Shown here in pieces: positions 41,552 through 51,129 of a stretch of 64,000 nucleotides of DNA (the stretch's first letter is position 1; every line of letters begins with the position of its first letter). The notes below the pieces were generated by a model, which was not told where the DNA came from, ran no database searches, and saw nothing but the letters and a program-made list of their open reading frames with translations. The position numbers were made by a program, and so were the translations under genes. The stretch comes from Microbacterium halophytorum (GTDB lineage Bacteria; Actinomycetota; Actinomycetes; Actinomycetales; Microbacteriaceae): assembly GCF_002970975.1 (NCBI RefSeq), contig NZ_PNFA01000005.1, positions 1-64,000 on the forward strand, in the 5' to 3' direction.

Positions 41552-43558
41552 ATGTCTACGACGACATCCGGCACGAAGTCGCCCGGCAAGTTCCGGGTCG
41601 GCGTACAGAAGGTCGGTTCCTTCATGTCGGGCATGGTCATGCCCAACATCCCCGCGCTCGTGATGTGGGGGCTGCTCACGGCCCTCTTCATCCCCGACGG
41701 CTGGTGGCCGAACGAGCAGCTCGCGACCCTCGTCGACCCGACGATCCACTACCTGCTGCCGATCCTGATCGCCTACACGGGCGGCCACGCGATCTACGAC
41801 AAGCGGGGCGGCGTCGTCGCCGCGGTCGCCACGATGGGTGCGATCGGCGGCAGCGACCTGCTCATCGCGATCGCCAACGAGTCGGGCGACGGCGGCCTGG
41901 GCCAGATCCACATGTTCCTCGGCGCCATGATCATGGGCCCGCTCGCCGCGTGGCTGATGAAGAAGATCGACGGGATCTGGGAGAACAGGATCCGCGCCGG
42001 CTTCGAGATGCTCGTCAACATGTTCTCGGCAGGAATCTTCGGCCTGATCGCCGCCGTGTTCGGGTTCTTCGCCCTCGCGCCCGCCGTGAACTGGCTCACG
42101 GGCGTGCTGTCGACCGCTGTCGAGTACCTGATCAACCACAGCCTCCTGCCGCTGACGAGCATCCTGATCGAGCCGGCGAAGGTGTTCTTCCTGAACAACG
42201 CCATCAACCACGGCGTGCTGACGCCGCTCGGCGTCGGCGAGGCCGAGGTCACGGGCAAGTCGATTCTGTTCCTGCTCGAGGCGAACCCGGGCGTCGGCCT
42301 GGGCGTGCTGATGGCGTTCACGTTCTTCGGCGTCGGAGCCGCGCGCGGCTCCGCCCCCGGTGCCGCAATCATCCAGTTCTTCGGCGGCATCCACGAGGTG
42401 TACTTCCCCTACGTGCTGATGAAGCCCGCCCTGCTGGTCGCCGTGATCGCCGGCGGCATGTCGGGCGTCGCCGTGAACGCCCTGTTCGACACCGGGCTGC
42501 GGGCGCCCGCCGCCCCCGGCTCGATCGTCGCGATCATCTTCCAGGCGCCGGGCAGCGACCTCCTCGGCATCCTGCTCGCCGTTTTCGTCTCGGCCGCCGT
42601 CACCTTCGTGATCGCCTCGATCATCCTGCGGGCCGGCCGCAAGCGCGACCTGGCCGGCGACGACCAGTTCTCGGCGGCCGTTCGGCAGACGATGGCGAAC
42701 AAGGGCAAGGATTCGGCCACGCTGAGCGGACTCATCGCCAGCGAGGCCACCGCCGTGAAGACGATCGAGCGCGTGGTGTTCGCCTGCGACGCCGGCATGG
42801 GCTCGTCCGCCATGGGCGCCAGTGTGCTGCGCAAGAAGTTCAAGGACGCCGGCATCACCGATGTCAGCGTGACCAATAGCGCGATCGCGGCGCTCGACAC
42901 CAGCGCCGACCTCGTCGTGACGCAGGAGCAGCTGACCGATCGCGCGAAGGCGAGCGTGCCCGACGCGCTGCACATCTCGGTCGACGGCTTCATGAACGCG
43001 CCGGAGTACGACGAGGTCGTCGACCTCGTCAAGGCCCAGCGTTCGGCCTCCGCCGAGCCCGAGCCCCCCGCGGCTCCGGCCGCGGCGGGCGCCGCCGGCC
43101 CCTTCGGCCCCGGCCCCCAGGGCTCGAGCGTGCTGAAGCCCGAGTTCGTGCGGATCCACGCGGGCGGCGCCAGCCGAGACGAGGCGCTCGCCGAGGCGGC
43201 GGCGATCCTGCAGGGTGCGGGCGCCGTCACGGGCGACTACCTACAGGCGATGAAGGACCGCGAAGAGGCCGTCTCGACCTTCATGGGCAACGGCCTCGCT
43301 ATCCCCCACGGTACCGAGGCCGCCAAGGACGCCGTGCTCGGCTCGGCCCTCGCGGTGCTGCGCTACGACGGCGGCGTCGAGTGGGGCGGCGGCGACACCG
43401 CGACGTTCGTGATCGGCATCGCAGGCGTCGACGGCGCGCACCTCGAGATCCTCGCGAGCGTCGCGCAGCAGTTCGGCGACGACGAGCAGGTTGCGAAGCT
43501 GAACGCCGCGACGACCCCAGAGGAGCTGTACGACATGCTCGCGAGCGAGATCGGCTGA
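41552..43558 (+). CDS. mtlA: PTS mannitol transporter subunit IICBA
   Basis: A 668-residue membrane protein in the order C-B-A. EIIC (about residues 15-370) has the mannitol landmarks NNAINHGVLTPLG and GGIHEVYFPYV. EIIB (about 405-495) has the phospho-cysteine Cys412 in ACDAGMGSSAMG. An Ala/Pro linker follows, then EIIA (about 525-668) with the phospho-histidine His586 in LAIPHGT. It imports mannitol and releases mannitol-1-phosphate inside. It lies between ptsI and mtlD, six bases before mtlD. Confidence 0.95.
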   Translation: MSTTTSGTKSPGKFRVGVQKVGSFMSGMVMPNIPALVMWGLLTALFIPDGWWPNEQLATLVDPTIHYLLPILIAYTGGHAIYDKRGGVVAAVATMGAIGGSDLLIAIANESGDGGLGQIHMFLGAMIMGPLAAWLMKKIDGIWENRIRAGFEMLVNMFSAGIFGLIAAVFGFFALAPAVNWLTGVLSTAVEYLINHSLLPLTSILIEPAKVFFLNNAINHGVLTPLGVGEAEVTGKSILFLLEANPGVGLGVLMAFTFFGVGAARGSAPGAAIIQFFGGIHEVYFPYVLMKPALLVAVIAGGMSGVAVNALFDTGLRAPAAPGSIVAIIFQAPGSDLLGILLAVFVSAAVTFVIASIILRAGRKRDLAGDDQFSAAVRQTMANKGKDSATLSGLIASEATAVKTIERVVFACDAGMGSSAMGASVLRKKFKDAGITDVSVTNSAIAALDTSADLVVTQEQLTDRAKASVPDALHISVDGFMNAPEYDEVVDLVKAQRSASAEPEPPAAPAAAGAAGPFGPGPQGSSVLKPEFVRIHAGGASRDEALAEAAAILQGAGAVTGDYLQAMKDREEAVSTFMGNGLAIPHGTEAAKDAVLGSALAVLRYDGGVEWGGGDTATFVIGIAGVDGAHLEILASVAQQFGDDEQVAKLNAATTPEELYDMLASEIG

Positions 43559-43563
43559 ACCGG

Positions 43564-44706
43564 ATGACGAAACAGGCAGTGCACTTCGGTGCGGGGAACA
43601 TCGGCCGCGGCTTCGTCGGCATGCTGCTCGCCGAGGGCGGCTACGACATCGTGTTCTCGGACGTGGCGGCTCCCCTCGTAGATGCGATCAACGCCGCGGA
43701 CAGCTACACGGTGCACGAGGTCGGCGACGGCGGCCGGGACGTCACGGTGACGGGCTTCTCGGCGCTCAACAGCCAGAGCGATCCGGATGCCGTGGCCGAG
43801 GCGGTCGCATCGGCCGACGTCGTGACGTGCGCCGTCGGGCCGACGGTGCTGAAGTTCATCGCGCCGCACATCCTGGCCGGCATCCGGCAGAGGCCGGCAG
43901 TCGCCGCCCCCGTGCAGGTGATGGCCTGCGAGAACGCGATCGGCGCGACCGACGCCCTGCGCGGCCACATCGTCGAGCTGGCTGGCGACGGCTGGGCCGA
44001 GATCGCCGACCGCGCCGTGTTCGCGAACACGGCGGTGGACCGCATCGTCCCCGGCCAGCCGGATGGTGCAGGCATCGACGTCACGGTCGAGCCGTTCTTC
44101 GAGTGGGCGATCGAGCGGGGCCCGTTCGGCGAGGAACCGCCGAGCATCCCCGGCGCGCACTTCGTCGACGACCTCGCCCCGTACATCGAGCGCAAGCTCT
44201 TCACGGTGAACACGGGCCACGCCGCCGCCGCTTATCACGGCGCGGCGGCGGGGATCGAGAAGATCGCCGACGCGCTGGCCGACGACGCGGTCGCGGCGAA
44301 GGTGGCCGCCGCGATCGCCGAGACGAACGCCGTGCTCGAGGCGAAGCACGGGTTCGCGCCGGACGACCTCGCCCAGTACCGCGCGACGATCCTCGACCGC
44401 TTCCGCAACCCGGCCCTGCCCGACACGGTGCAGCGCGTCGGCCGGCAGCCGCTGCGCAAGCTCTCGCGCCACGAGCGCTTCGTCGGCCCCGCCGCCGAGG
44501 CCGCCGAGCGCGGGATCGGCACCGAGGCGCTCGTCGCCGCGATGGGCGCCGCCCTGCGCTTCGACGCCCCCGACGACGATCAGGCCGCCGAGATGAAGGG
44601 CCTGCTCGAGACGCTCTCGCCTGAGGAGTTCACGGAGCGCGTCACGGGGCTCGAGCCGGGCCACCCGCTCTTCGCGGCGGTCGCCGCGGAGGTCGCCGCC
44701 CGCTGA
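43564..44706 (+). CDS. mtlD: Mannitol-1-phosphate 5-dehydrogenase
   Basis: A 380-residue NAD-dependent polyol dehydrogenase. It begins AVHFGAGNIGRGF (NAD-binding, residues 5-17). The catalytic lysine region of the long-chain mannitol dehydrogenase family lies around YIERKLFTVNTGHAA (about 204-220). It oxidises mannitol-1-phosphate to fructose-6-phosphate. The start codon is five bases after the mtlA stop. A strong terminator follows. Confidence 0.95.
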   Translation: MTKQAVHFGAGNIGRGFVGMLLAEGGYDIVFSDVAAPLVDAINAADSYTVHEVGDGGRDVTVTGFSALNSQSDPDAVAEAVASADVVTCAVGPTVLKFIAPHILAGIRQRPAVAAPVQVMACENAIGATDALRGHIVELAGDGWAEIADRAVFANTAVDRIVPGQPDGAGIDVTVEPFFEWAIERGPFGEEPPSIPGAHFVDDLAPYIERKLFTVNTGHAAAAYHGAAAGIEKIADALADDAVAAKVAAAIAETNAVLEAKHGFAPDDLAQYRATILDRFRNPALPDTVQRVGRQPLRKLSRHERFVGPAAEAAERGIGTEALVAAMGAALRFDAPDDDQAAEMKGLLETLSPEEFTERVTGLEPGHPLFAAVAAEVAAR

Positions 44707-44711
44707 CGCGG

Positions 44712-44750
44712 AAGGCCGGGTCGGCGCCGCTCGGGCGCCGACCCGGCCTT
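44712..44750 (+). terminator. 17-bp perfect-stem terminator after mtlD
   Basis: Arms 44712-44728 and 44734-44750 (beginning AAGGCCGGGTCGGCGCC) form a perfect 17-bp stem with loop GCTCG. It closes the PTS operon and can also serve the convergent DUF3237 gene. Confidence 0.9.
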
Positions 44751-44769
44751 CTCCGTGCGGCGGTGGGGT

Positions 44770-45252
44770 CTACGCAACCAAGAAGACGTCGACGACGACC
44801 CGGTCGGGGTGGCGCGTGCCCGTTCCGACGAAGATCCGGTCGCCGAGCCATTCCCATCGGCCGCCACCGGTGAGCCGCGGCACGCAGCGGAAGTAGATCC
44901 GCTCTGCGGGCACTGCGTCGCCGGCGACGAGCGCCGCGATGTCGATTGCGGATCCGGAGCGGAGCCCCCGGTTCTCGACGGCGATCCGCTCGCCCTGGTC
45001 GGTCTCGATCGCGTACTTCGCCTCGAGCACCGTCGTGGTGGCAGATCGCAGCACCTGGAAATCAGCCCCGCCCGGCAGGATCCTTCCGCTCACGCCGGGG
45101 CCATCGAACGTGCCGCCTTCGATCGGAATGATCCGCTGTGCGCCGCCGGGGATGTCGCCGAGCTCGACGGGAGAGGCCACGAAGGCCGTCACGGTGCCGA
45201 AGTACTCGAGCGGCGGGGCCGCGGGGCGGGTTCGGTCTGCGCCATCGCTCAT
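44770..45252 (-). CDS. DUF3237 (UPF0311) family protein
   Basis: A 160-residue soluble protein with the DUF3237 pattern: GGAQRIIPIEGGTFDGPGVSG near residue 40, followed by GGADFQVLR and a C-terminal YFRCVPRL...GDRIFVGTG. The biochemical function of the family is unknown. It is often found with hydrolase and transporter genes of aromatic or organic acid catabolism. It shares the minus strand with the LysR gene 38 bases upstream and may be cotranscribed with it. Confidence 0.8.
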   Translation of the reverse strand: MSDGADRTRPAAPPLEYFGTVTAFVASPVELGDIPGGAQRIIPIEGGTFDGPGVSGRILPGGADFQVLRSATTTVLEAKYAIETDQGERIAVENRGLRSGSAIDIAALVAGDAVPAERIYFRCVPRLTGGGRWEWLGDRIFVGTGTRHPDRVVVDVFLVA

Positions 45253-45290
45253 GGGGCGAGCGTAGTCGTTGCTGCGCCCCCATGCGGCGC

Positions 45291-46181
45291 TCACACCCCT
45301 TTGAGCGCGTCCAGCGCAGCGCGCGCTCGGCGCGACAGCCGGTGCTGGCCGGCCGTCACGCCGACGATGGCGTTGCTCTCCGCAAGACCGTGGATCGGCA
45401 CGTAGGCCACCTTGCGTCCGTCGAACGTGTCGCCGGTCTGCGGTGGGCTGTTCACGAGCGAGTAGCCGTAGCCGCGCGCGACGAGCGACAGGATCGTCTG
45501 CATGTTGCCGCTCGTGAAGCGAACGGTCGGCTCGTGCCCGGTCGTCCTCAACTGCTCCAACAGGCGCTCCCGCGTCGGCGGAATGTTCAGGAAGACAGCG
45601 TCCATGCCGATGAAATCCTCGACGCTCACACTCTCCCGCGACGCGAGGACATGGTCTTCCGGCACCACGAGGTGCAGCTGCACGCTCGAGAGCGTCTCCC
45701 ACCGGAGGCCCGGGTCCGCCTGCTGGCTGTAGAGCAGCGCGAGGTCGAGCCGTCCCGTTCGCACCTCTTCCTGGATCTCGTTGGGCCCGCCTTCAGTGAA
45801 GTCGACTCGGACGAGCGGGTGATCCCGAGACATCCGATGCAGGAGTTCGGGGATCAGCCGCGGCGAGAGCGTGAAGCTGCACCCGACGCGCAGGTTCCCC
45901 GCCAGTTCGCCGGTGCCCTCCCTGACAGCCTCGATCGCTTCTTCGACGCTGTCGAGGACGCGGCGTGCATGCGCGGCGAACTGCACGCCGTGCAGCGTCG
46001 GCACGACCTTGCGGGAACGCGGTCTGATGAGCAGGTCTACGCCGAGATTCGACTCCAGCTGCGCCACGGACATCGACAGAGCCGCCTGTGACACGTGCTC
46101 GGCTTCCGCCGCCGCTGTGACGGAGCCGGTGTCGACGACCGCGACGAAGTACTGCAGCTGTCGCAGCGTCACGTCAGGCAT
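45291..46181 (-). CDS. LysR family transcriptional regulator
   Basis: A 296-residue LysR protein: N-terminal winged helix (TLRQLQYFVAVVDTGSVTAAA, about residues 5-25) and periplasmic-binding-like effector domain from about 90. It is divergent from the metallo-beta-lactamase-fold hydrolase and MFS genes. The inverted repeat at 46205-46225 between them is the probable binding site. The effector is likely the substrate of that unit. Confidence 0.9.
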   Translation of the reverse strand: MPDVTLRQLQYFVAVVDTGSVTAAAEAEHVSQAALSMSVAQLESNLGVDLLIRPRSRKVVPTLHGVQFAAHARRVLDSVEEAIEAVREGTGELAGNLRVGCSFTLSPRLIPELLHRMSRDHPLVRVDFTEGGPNEIQEEVRTGRLDLALLYSQQADPGLRWETLSSVQLHLVVPEDHVLASRESVSVEDFIGMDAVFLNIPPTRERLLEQLRTTGHEPTVRFTSGNMQTILSLVARGYGYSLVNSPPQTGDTFDGRKVAYVPIHGLAESNAIVGVTAGQHRLSRRARAALDALKGV

Positions 46182-46204
46182 AAGTTCCCTTGATGGCTCA
46201 CTTC

Positions 46205-46225
46205 ATCTGATTTGACTTTTCAGAT
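46205..46225. promoter_or_regulatory. LysR-type operator between divergent genes
   Basis: ATCTGA-N9-TCAGAT, an AT-rich interrupted dyad of the T-N11-A class recognised by LysR proteins. It is located 24 bases upstream of the LysR start and upstream of the hydrolase gene. Confidence 0.6.
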
Positions 46226-46293
46226 TACCCGTTCGGGCGCACGCTGAACACAGACGCACCGACGGGGTGGCGACAACGCGCAGGGAGGCTGCC

Positions 46294-47334
46294 ATGACTT
46301 CGACGGATCTCGAACCGCGCGTGATCACGCTCGGGACGGCGGGTGGCCCTCGTTGGTGGGGCTCGGGCGAACCGATCACCCGCACCGGCATCGCGACCGC
46401 GATCCAAGTCGGCGACGAGTTCTACCTCGTCGACTGCGGCCACGGCGTCGGGCGTCGGATCAACGAGGCGGGGCTGTCTCTGAAGAACCTTCGCGGCGTG
46501 TTCATCACGCATCTCCACTCCGACCACACCGTCGATCTCGCGAGTCTTGCGATCTTCGGGCTCTACGAGATGGTCGGTCGCGAAGGCGCCCCCGTGCCGA
46601 TCATCGGCCCGGGCGATCGCGGCGCGCTCCCCCCGCTGTCGCCCCGCGCCGTCGTCCCGCCTCGGCCGGTCGCGCCGGAGTGCCCGACGCCGGGGACGGC
46701 GCGGATGTTCGCGACGCTGATGGCCGCTCACGCGACCGACCTGAACGACCGGGTGCTCGACTCGCTCCGTCCCAGCCCGCTCGACCTCTTCGATGCCCGG
46801 GACATCGAGATCCCCGCCGGCATCGCCTACCACCCGAACGACCGCCCGACGCCAGCGATGGAGCCGTTCGAGATCTTCCGCGACGATCTCGTGACCGTCA
46901 CGGCGACGCTGGTCGAGCATCCACCGATAGCCCCCGCATTCGCGTTCCGGTTCGACACAGCGGCAGGCTCGGTCACCATCTCGGGCGACACAGCGCCGAC
47001 CCAGAACCTCGTGAGACTCGCGCGCGATACCGACCTGCTTCTGCACGAGGCGATCGACTTCGCCTTCGTCGAGTCGGTCTACGCAGGTCGAGCGGACGAG
47101 GGCTCACGCGCGTCGCGCGACCATCACTACAAGTCGCACACCTCGGTGGGCGACGCGGCACGCCTCGCGGCAGAGGCGGGCGCGCGACAGCTCGCGCTCC
47201 ACCATCTCGTTCCCGGCACGGCGAAGGACGACGTCTGGCGTGCCGCTGCCCGCGATTTCCCCGGCGCGTTCCATGTGCCGGACGACCTCGATGTCCTCCC
47301 GGTACGCTCCCCCGTCCCGGTCGACGCGAGCTGA
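46294..47334 (+). CDS. Metallo-beta-lactamase-fold hydrolase (RNase Z/AtsA-like)
   Basis: A 346-residue MBL-fold protein. The zinc-binding HLHSDH motif is at residues 73-78, a further metal ligand is in ISGDTAPT, and a terminal histidine is in LALHHLVPG. The pattern is that of the RNase Z/arylsulfatase-like small-molecule hydrolases. The start at 46294 follows AGGGAGGC. Its substrate is not known; the linked MFS carrier and LysR regulator suggest hydrolysis of an imported ester or lactone. Confidence 0.8.
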   Translation: MTSTDLEPRVITLGTAGGPRWWGSGEPITRTGIATAIQVGDEFYLVDCGHGVGRRINEAGLSLKNLRGVFITHLHSDHTVDLASLAIFGLYEMVGREGAPVPIIGPGDRGALPPLSPRAVVPPRPVAPECPTPGTARMFATLMAAHATDLNDRVLDSLRPSPLDLFDARDIEIPAGIAYHPNDRPTPAMEPFEIFRDDLVTVTATLVEHPPIAPAFAFRFDTAAGSVTISGDTAPTQNLVRLARDTDLLLHEAIDFAFVESVYAGRADEGSRASRDHHYKSHTSVGDAARLAAEAGARQLALHHLVPGTAKDDVWRAAARDFPGAFHVPDDLDVLPVRSPVPVDAS

Positions 47335-47370
47335 ACAGCCCCCGCTCCACACCCGATTCAAGGAGGAATC

Positions 47371-48717
47371 GTGACACGGAACGACTCGAGCAGGACAACC
47401 CCCCTGCGCCCCGACGACAGCACGGCGACGATCGTCGCCGCCACGCTCAACACGGCGGAGATGCGGCGCATCCTCGCGTCGAGCTTCATCGGCACTGCGG
47501 TGGAGTACTACGACTTCATCCTGTACTCCGTCGCCGCGGCGGTCGTGTTCAACAACGTGTTCTTCTCCGGTCTGCCCGCCGGCGTCGCGCTGTTCGCCTC
47601 GTTCGCGACACTCGCCGTCGGATACGTCATGCGCCCGCTGGGCGGCATCGTGTTCGGGCACTTCGGCGACCGCGTCGGCCGCAAGAAGATGCTGGTTCTG
47701 TCGATGATGATGATGGGCATCGCCACCACATTGATCGGCCTTCTCCCCACGACCGCCCAGATCGGCGTCGTCGCACCGATCGTGCTGGTCCTCCTGCGCC
47801 TCGTGCAGGGCATCGCAGTCGGCGGCGAATGGGGAGGCGCAGCGCTCATGGCCATGGAGCACGCGCCGCAGCGGAAACGCGGCTTCGCGACGTCGTTCGC
47901 GAACGCGGGCGGACCGGCCGGCGCGATCCTGGCCACCGTGGTCGTCTCCGTCGTCTCCAGCGCCACCGGGGAGAACTTCCTCACGTGGGGGTGGCGCATC
48001 CCCTTCCTGCTGAGCGCTGTTCTCATCGTCGTCGGCCTCGTGATCCGGTTGCGCGTCAGCGAGTCTCCCCTCTTCCGGCGCCTCGAACAGTCGAGCGCGA
48101 AGCGCCGGCTGCCGATCCTCGAAGTGATCACCGATCACCCGCGCGCCGTACTGCTTGCGCTGCTCGCGACCCTGAGCTTCTACTGCTGTCAGGGAATCAT
48201 CACGGTCTGGGGCGTGTCCGCGGCCGTCGAGGCGGGGGCTGACCGTACGAGCGTGCTCGCGTGGAAGGCCGTCGGTGCGGGCCTGACCCTCGTCATCACG
48301 TTCCTGTCGGCGCGGCTCAGCGACAGGATCGGTCGGCGCACCGTGCTCCTCAGCGGCGGAATCCTCGGCGTCGTATTCGCGTTCCCGATGCTGCTCCTGC
48401 TGACCAATGGGACGGTGTGGGGTTTCGCGACCGCCGATCTGCTCGGCAACGGCCTCATCCAGGGCCTGCTGTACGGTCCCATCGGTGCCTTCATCGCAGA
48501 GCAGTTCCCGACCAAGGTGCGCTACACGGCTGCATCGCTCGCGTACCAGGGCGCGTCCACGCTCGGCGCAGGATTCACACCGATGATCGCAACAGGGCTC
48601 GTACTCGTCGCGGGCGGCACGATATGGCTCGTCGGGGGCTTCTGGATCCTCGTCATGCTGATCGGCATGCTCGCCGTCATCGTCACACCGGAGGGTTCGA
48701 AGAAGGCCCTGGCCTGA
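47371..48717 (+). CDS. MFS transporter, metabolite:H+ symporter (MHS) family
   Basis: A 448-residue carrier with twelve hydrophobic segments. Typical MHS features are GTAVEYYDFILYSVAA in TM1 and RPLGGIVFGHFGDRVGRKK in the TM2-3 loop. The start is GTG at 47371 preceded by AAGGAGGAA. Members carry organic acids such as shikimate, proline, alpha-ketoglutarate or aromatic acids with protons. It follows the hydrolase gene by 36 bases. Confidence 0.88.
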   Translation: MTRNDSSRTTPLRPDDSTATIVAATLNTAEMRRILASSFIGTAVEYYDFILYSVAAAVVFNNVFFSGLPAGVALFASFATLAVGYVMRPLGGIVFGHFGDRVGRKKMLVLSMMMMGIATTLIGLLPTTAQIGVVAPIVLVLLRLVQGIAVGGEWGGAALMAMEHAPQRKRGFATSFANAGGPAGAILATVVVSVVSSATGENFLTWGWRIPFLLSAVLIVVGLVIRLRVSESPLFRRLEQSSAKRRLPILEVITDHPRAVLLALLATLSFYCCQGIITVWGVSAAVEAGADRTSVLAWKAVGAGLTLVITFLSARLSDRIGRRTVLLSGGILGVVFAFPMLLLLTNGTVWGFATADLLGNGLIQGLLYGPIGAFIAEQFPTKVRYTAASLAYQGASTLGAGFTPMIATGLVLVAGGTIWLVGGFWILVMLIGMLAVIVTPEGSKKALA

Positions 48718-48722
48718 CATGA

Positions 48723-48770
48723 CGGGAACGCCCGGGCGGGGGCCGAGTCGGCCCACCCCGGGCGTTCCCG
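48723..48770 (+). terminator. 14-bp stem terminator after the MFS gene
   Basis: CGGGAACGCCCGGG (48723-48736) pairs with CCCGGGCGTTCCCG (48757-48770), with a second inner stem GGGCCGA/TCGGCCC. It begins six bases after the stop codon. Confidence 0.85.
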
Positions 48771-48870
48771 CGCACGACGCATTGTTACGCCGTTCCGCCC
48801 GCATTCAGCCGCGCAGTGCCAGCATGGGGAGAACGCACACCGCGCGATCATCCGAGGAGGTATCGACGTC

Positions 48871-49488
48871 ATGAGCCACGCATCCGCCCTGTCCCAGGGG
48901 CCGAAGGCACACACCGACACGAACCCGGACGGCCGCGCGATGTCGCCCTCGATGCCCCCGGTGAGCGCCTCGTCGCTCGACGACCTGCACCCGAACGACT
49001 TCAAGACGGCGTTCCGGCACCACCCGGGCGGCGTCGCCGTGATCACGGCGACGGGGCCGAACGGCCACGTCGCGCTGACGGCGACCTCGGTCTCGTCGGT
49101 GAGCGCCGAGCCGCCGCTCCTCGTCTTCTCGGTGTCGGCCCTGTCGTCCGCGACCCCGACGATCGTCGGGGCCGAGCACGTGGTCGTGCACCTCATCGAC
49201 ACCGACAGCATCGGAATCGCGCGCCTGGCGGCCACGAGCGGCATCGACCGCTTCGCCGACACGAGCCTGTGGCACGAGCTGCCGACGGGCGAGCCCGTCT
49301 TCCACGGCACGCGCTGGCTGCGGACCCGGATCGAGAGCCGGGTCGTCGGCGAGACCGCGACGATCATCGTCGCCCGCGCCCTCGAGTCGAACGTCTCGGC
49401 GGAGGAGCCGCAGGCGCCCGAGACGGGCCTGGTCTACGTGAACCGCGAATGGCACGGAATCGGCGACCACACGCGTTTCGGGGCCTGA
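48871..49488 (+). CDS. Flavin reductase family protein (FMN-binding split barrel)
   Basis: A 205-residue protein. After a flexible N-terminus (about 40 residues) comes the flavin-reductase domain: FRHHPGGVAVITATGPNG, ALTATSVSSVSAEPPLLVFSV and VVHLID. Such proteins supply reduced FMN/FAD to two-component monooxygenases or act as flavoenzymes themselves. A strong ribosome-binding site GAGGAGG precedes the ATG. No partner oxygenase adjoins directly; the aromatic catabolic genes downstream are the likely context. Confidence 0.82.
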   Translation: MSHASALSQGPKAHTDTNPDGRAMSPSMPPVSASSLDDLHPNDFKTAFRHHPGGVAVITATGPNGHVALTATSVSSVSAEPPLLVFSVSALSSATPTIVGAEHVVVHLIDTDSIGIARLAATSGIDRFADTSLWHELPTGEPVFHGTRWLRTRIESRVVGETATIIVARALESNVSAEEPQAPETGLVYVNREWHGIGDHTRFGA

Positions 49489-49501
49489 CGCTTCCCGCAG
49501 C

Positions 49502-49535
49502 GCCGGATGGATGGACGCCAGTCCATTCATCCGGC
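49502..49535 (+). terminator. 14-bp stem terminator after the flavin reductase gene
   Basis: GCCGGATGGATGGA (49502-49515) pairs with TCCATTCATCCGGC (49522-49535) with one wobble pair and a 6-base loop. It starts 14 bases after the stop codon. Confidence 0.75.
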
Positions 49536-49617
49536 ACTTGTGTGTGATCTGGGCACATTGCCCGCGGCACCGCGCACCCGTAGCGTGGAGCCGTAGGTCT
49601 CACAGAGGAGCAGCACT

Positions 49618-51072
49618 ATGCGCATCGACATCGCCGGCGTCCTGAGCCGCGTTCCCACAGGTCAGTTCATCGGCGGCGAGTTCCGCGAGACGGGCGCGAC
49701 GATCGACGTGATCGACCCCGCGACGGGCGGGGCCTTCACCTCGGTCTCCGACGGCACCGCCGAACACGCGCGCGCCGCGATGGACGCGGCGTGCGACGCC
49801 GCCGACGCCTGGGCCGCGACCGACCCCCGCGAGCGCGCCGATGTGCTGCGCCGCGCCTTCGACCTCATCATCGAGCGGCGCGACGACTTCGCGGCGCTGA
49901 TGACGCTCGAGATGGGCAAGCCGCTCTCCGAGTCGTACGGCGAGGTCGACTACGGCGCCGAATTCCTGCGCTGGTTCTCGGAGGAGGCCGTGCGCATCGA
50001 GGGCCGCTACTCGCAAGCGCCCGCGGGCGGGGGCCGCATCCTGACGATCAAGAAGCCCGTCGGCCCCGTCTTCGCGATCACGCCGTGGAACTTCCCGCTC
50101 GCGATGGGCACCCGCAAGATCGGCCCCGCACTGGCCGCCGGATGCACCGTCGTGATCAAGCCCGCCAAGCAGACCCCTCTCACGATGCTGTACCTGATGC
50201 AGGCGTTCGTCGATGCCGGGCTCCCCGCCGGGGTCGTGAACTGCATCGTGACGAGCGCGTCGGGGAAGACGAGCGAGGCGATCCTCACCGATCCTCGCCT
50301 GCGCAAGCTGACGTTCACCGGTTCGACCGAGGTCGGCCGCACCCTGCTGCACCAGGCGGCCGACCCCGTGCTGCGCACCTCGATGGAGCTCGGCGGCAAC
50401 GCCCCGTTCCTCGTGCTGGAGGATGCCGACGTCGACGCGGCCGTCGCGGGCGCCATGGTCGCGAAGTACCGCAACAACGGCGAGGCCTGCACGGCCGCGA
50501 ACCGCTTCTACGTGCATCGCGCCGTCGCCGAGGAGTTCCAGCGCAAGCTGGCGGAGGCGACCGCCGGGCTCGCGGTCGGCCCCGGCGCCGACGAGTCGAG
50601 CACGATGGGCCCGCTCGTCGACCAGCCGAGCCTCGACAAGGTCGGCGAGCTCGTCGACGACGCCGTCGACAAGGGCGCGAAGGTGCTCACGGGCGGCTCA
50701 CGCCCCGACCGCGCCGGCTTCTTCTACACCCCGACCGTGCTGGGCGACGTGCCGCGCGATGCCCGCGTGCTGCGCGAGGAGATCTTCGGCCCCGTCGCAC
50801 CCGTCGTGGTCGTCGACTCGGACGACGAGGCGATCGACCTCGCGAACAGGAGCGAGTTCGGCCTGATGGGCTACGTGTACTCCCGCGACATCAGCCGCGG
50901 CCTGCGCGCCGTCGAGCGCCTCGAGAGCGGCATGATCGGGCTGAACTCCGGCAAGGTGTCGAACCCGGCCGCCCCGTTCGGCGGCGTGAAGCAGTCGGGC
51001 CTCGGCCGCGAGGGATCGCACGAGGGGCTCGAGGAGTACCTCGAGGTCACCTACGTCGGCATCACCCTCTGA
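49618..51072 (+). CDS. NAD(P)-dependent aldehyde dehydrogenase (succinate-semialdehyde dehydrogenase type)
   Basis: A 484-residue ALDH with all canonical residues: Asn in TPWNFP, Lys in IKPAKQTP, Glu in MELGGN and nucleophile Cys in NNGEACTAAN. The end matches the GabD group (APFGGVKQSGLGREG...). It is the standard-type contrast to the Arg-containing ALDH at 3117-4541. It may oxidise succinate semialdehyde or an aromatic aldehyde from the surrounding catabolic genes. GAGGAGCA precedes the ATG. Confidence 0.9.
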   Translation: MRIDIAGVLSRVPTGQFIGGEFRETGATIDVIDPATGGAFTSVSDGTAEHARAAMDAACDAADAWAATDPRERADVLRRAFDLIIERRDDFAALMTLEMGKPLSESYGEVDYGAEFLRWFSEEAVRIEGRYSQAPAGGGRILTIKKPVGPVFAITPWNFPLAMGTRKIGPALAAGCTVVIKPAKQTPLTMLYLMQAFVDAGLPAGVVNCIVTSASGKTSEAILTDPRLRKLTFTGSTEVGRTLLHQAADPVLRTSMELGGNAPFLVLEDADVDAAVAGAMVAKYRNNGEACTAANRFYVHRAVAEEFQRKLAEATAGLAVGPGADESSTMGPLVDQPSLDKVGELVDDAVDKGAKVLTGGSRPDRAGFFYTPTVLGDVPRDARVLREEIFGPVAPVVVVDSDDEAIDLANRSEFGLMGYVYSRDISRGLRAVERLESGMIGLNSGKVSNPAAPFGGVKQSGLGREGSHEGLEEYLEVTYVGITL

Positions 51073-51129
51073 CGCGCACCGGCCCGGGGTCCCACGGGGC
51101 CCTGGGCCGTCGTGTGCCATTATCGAACG

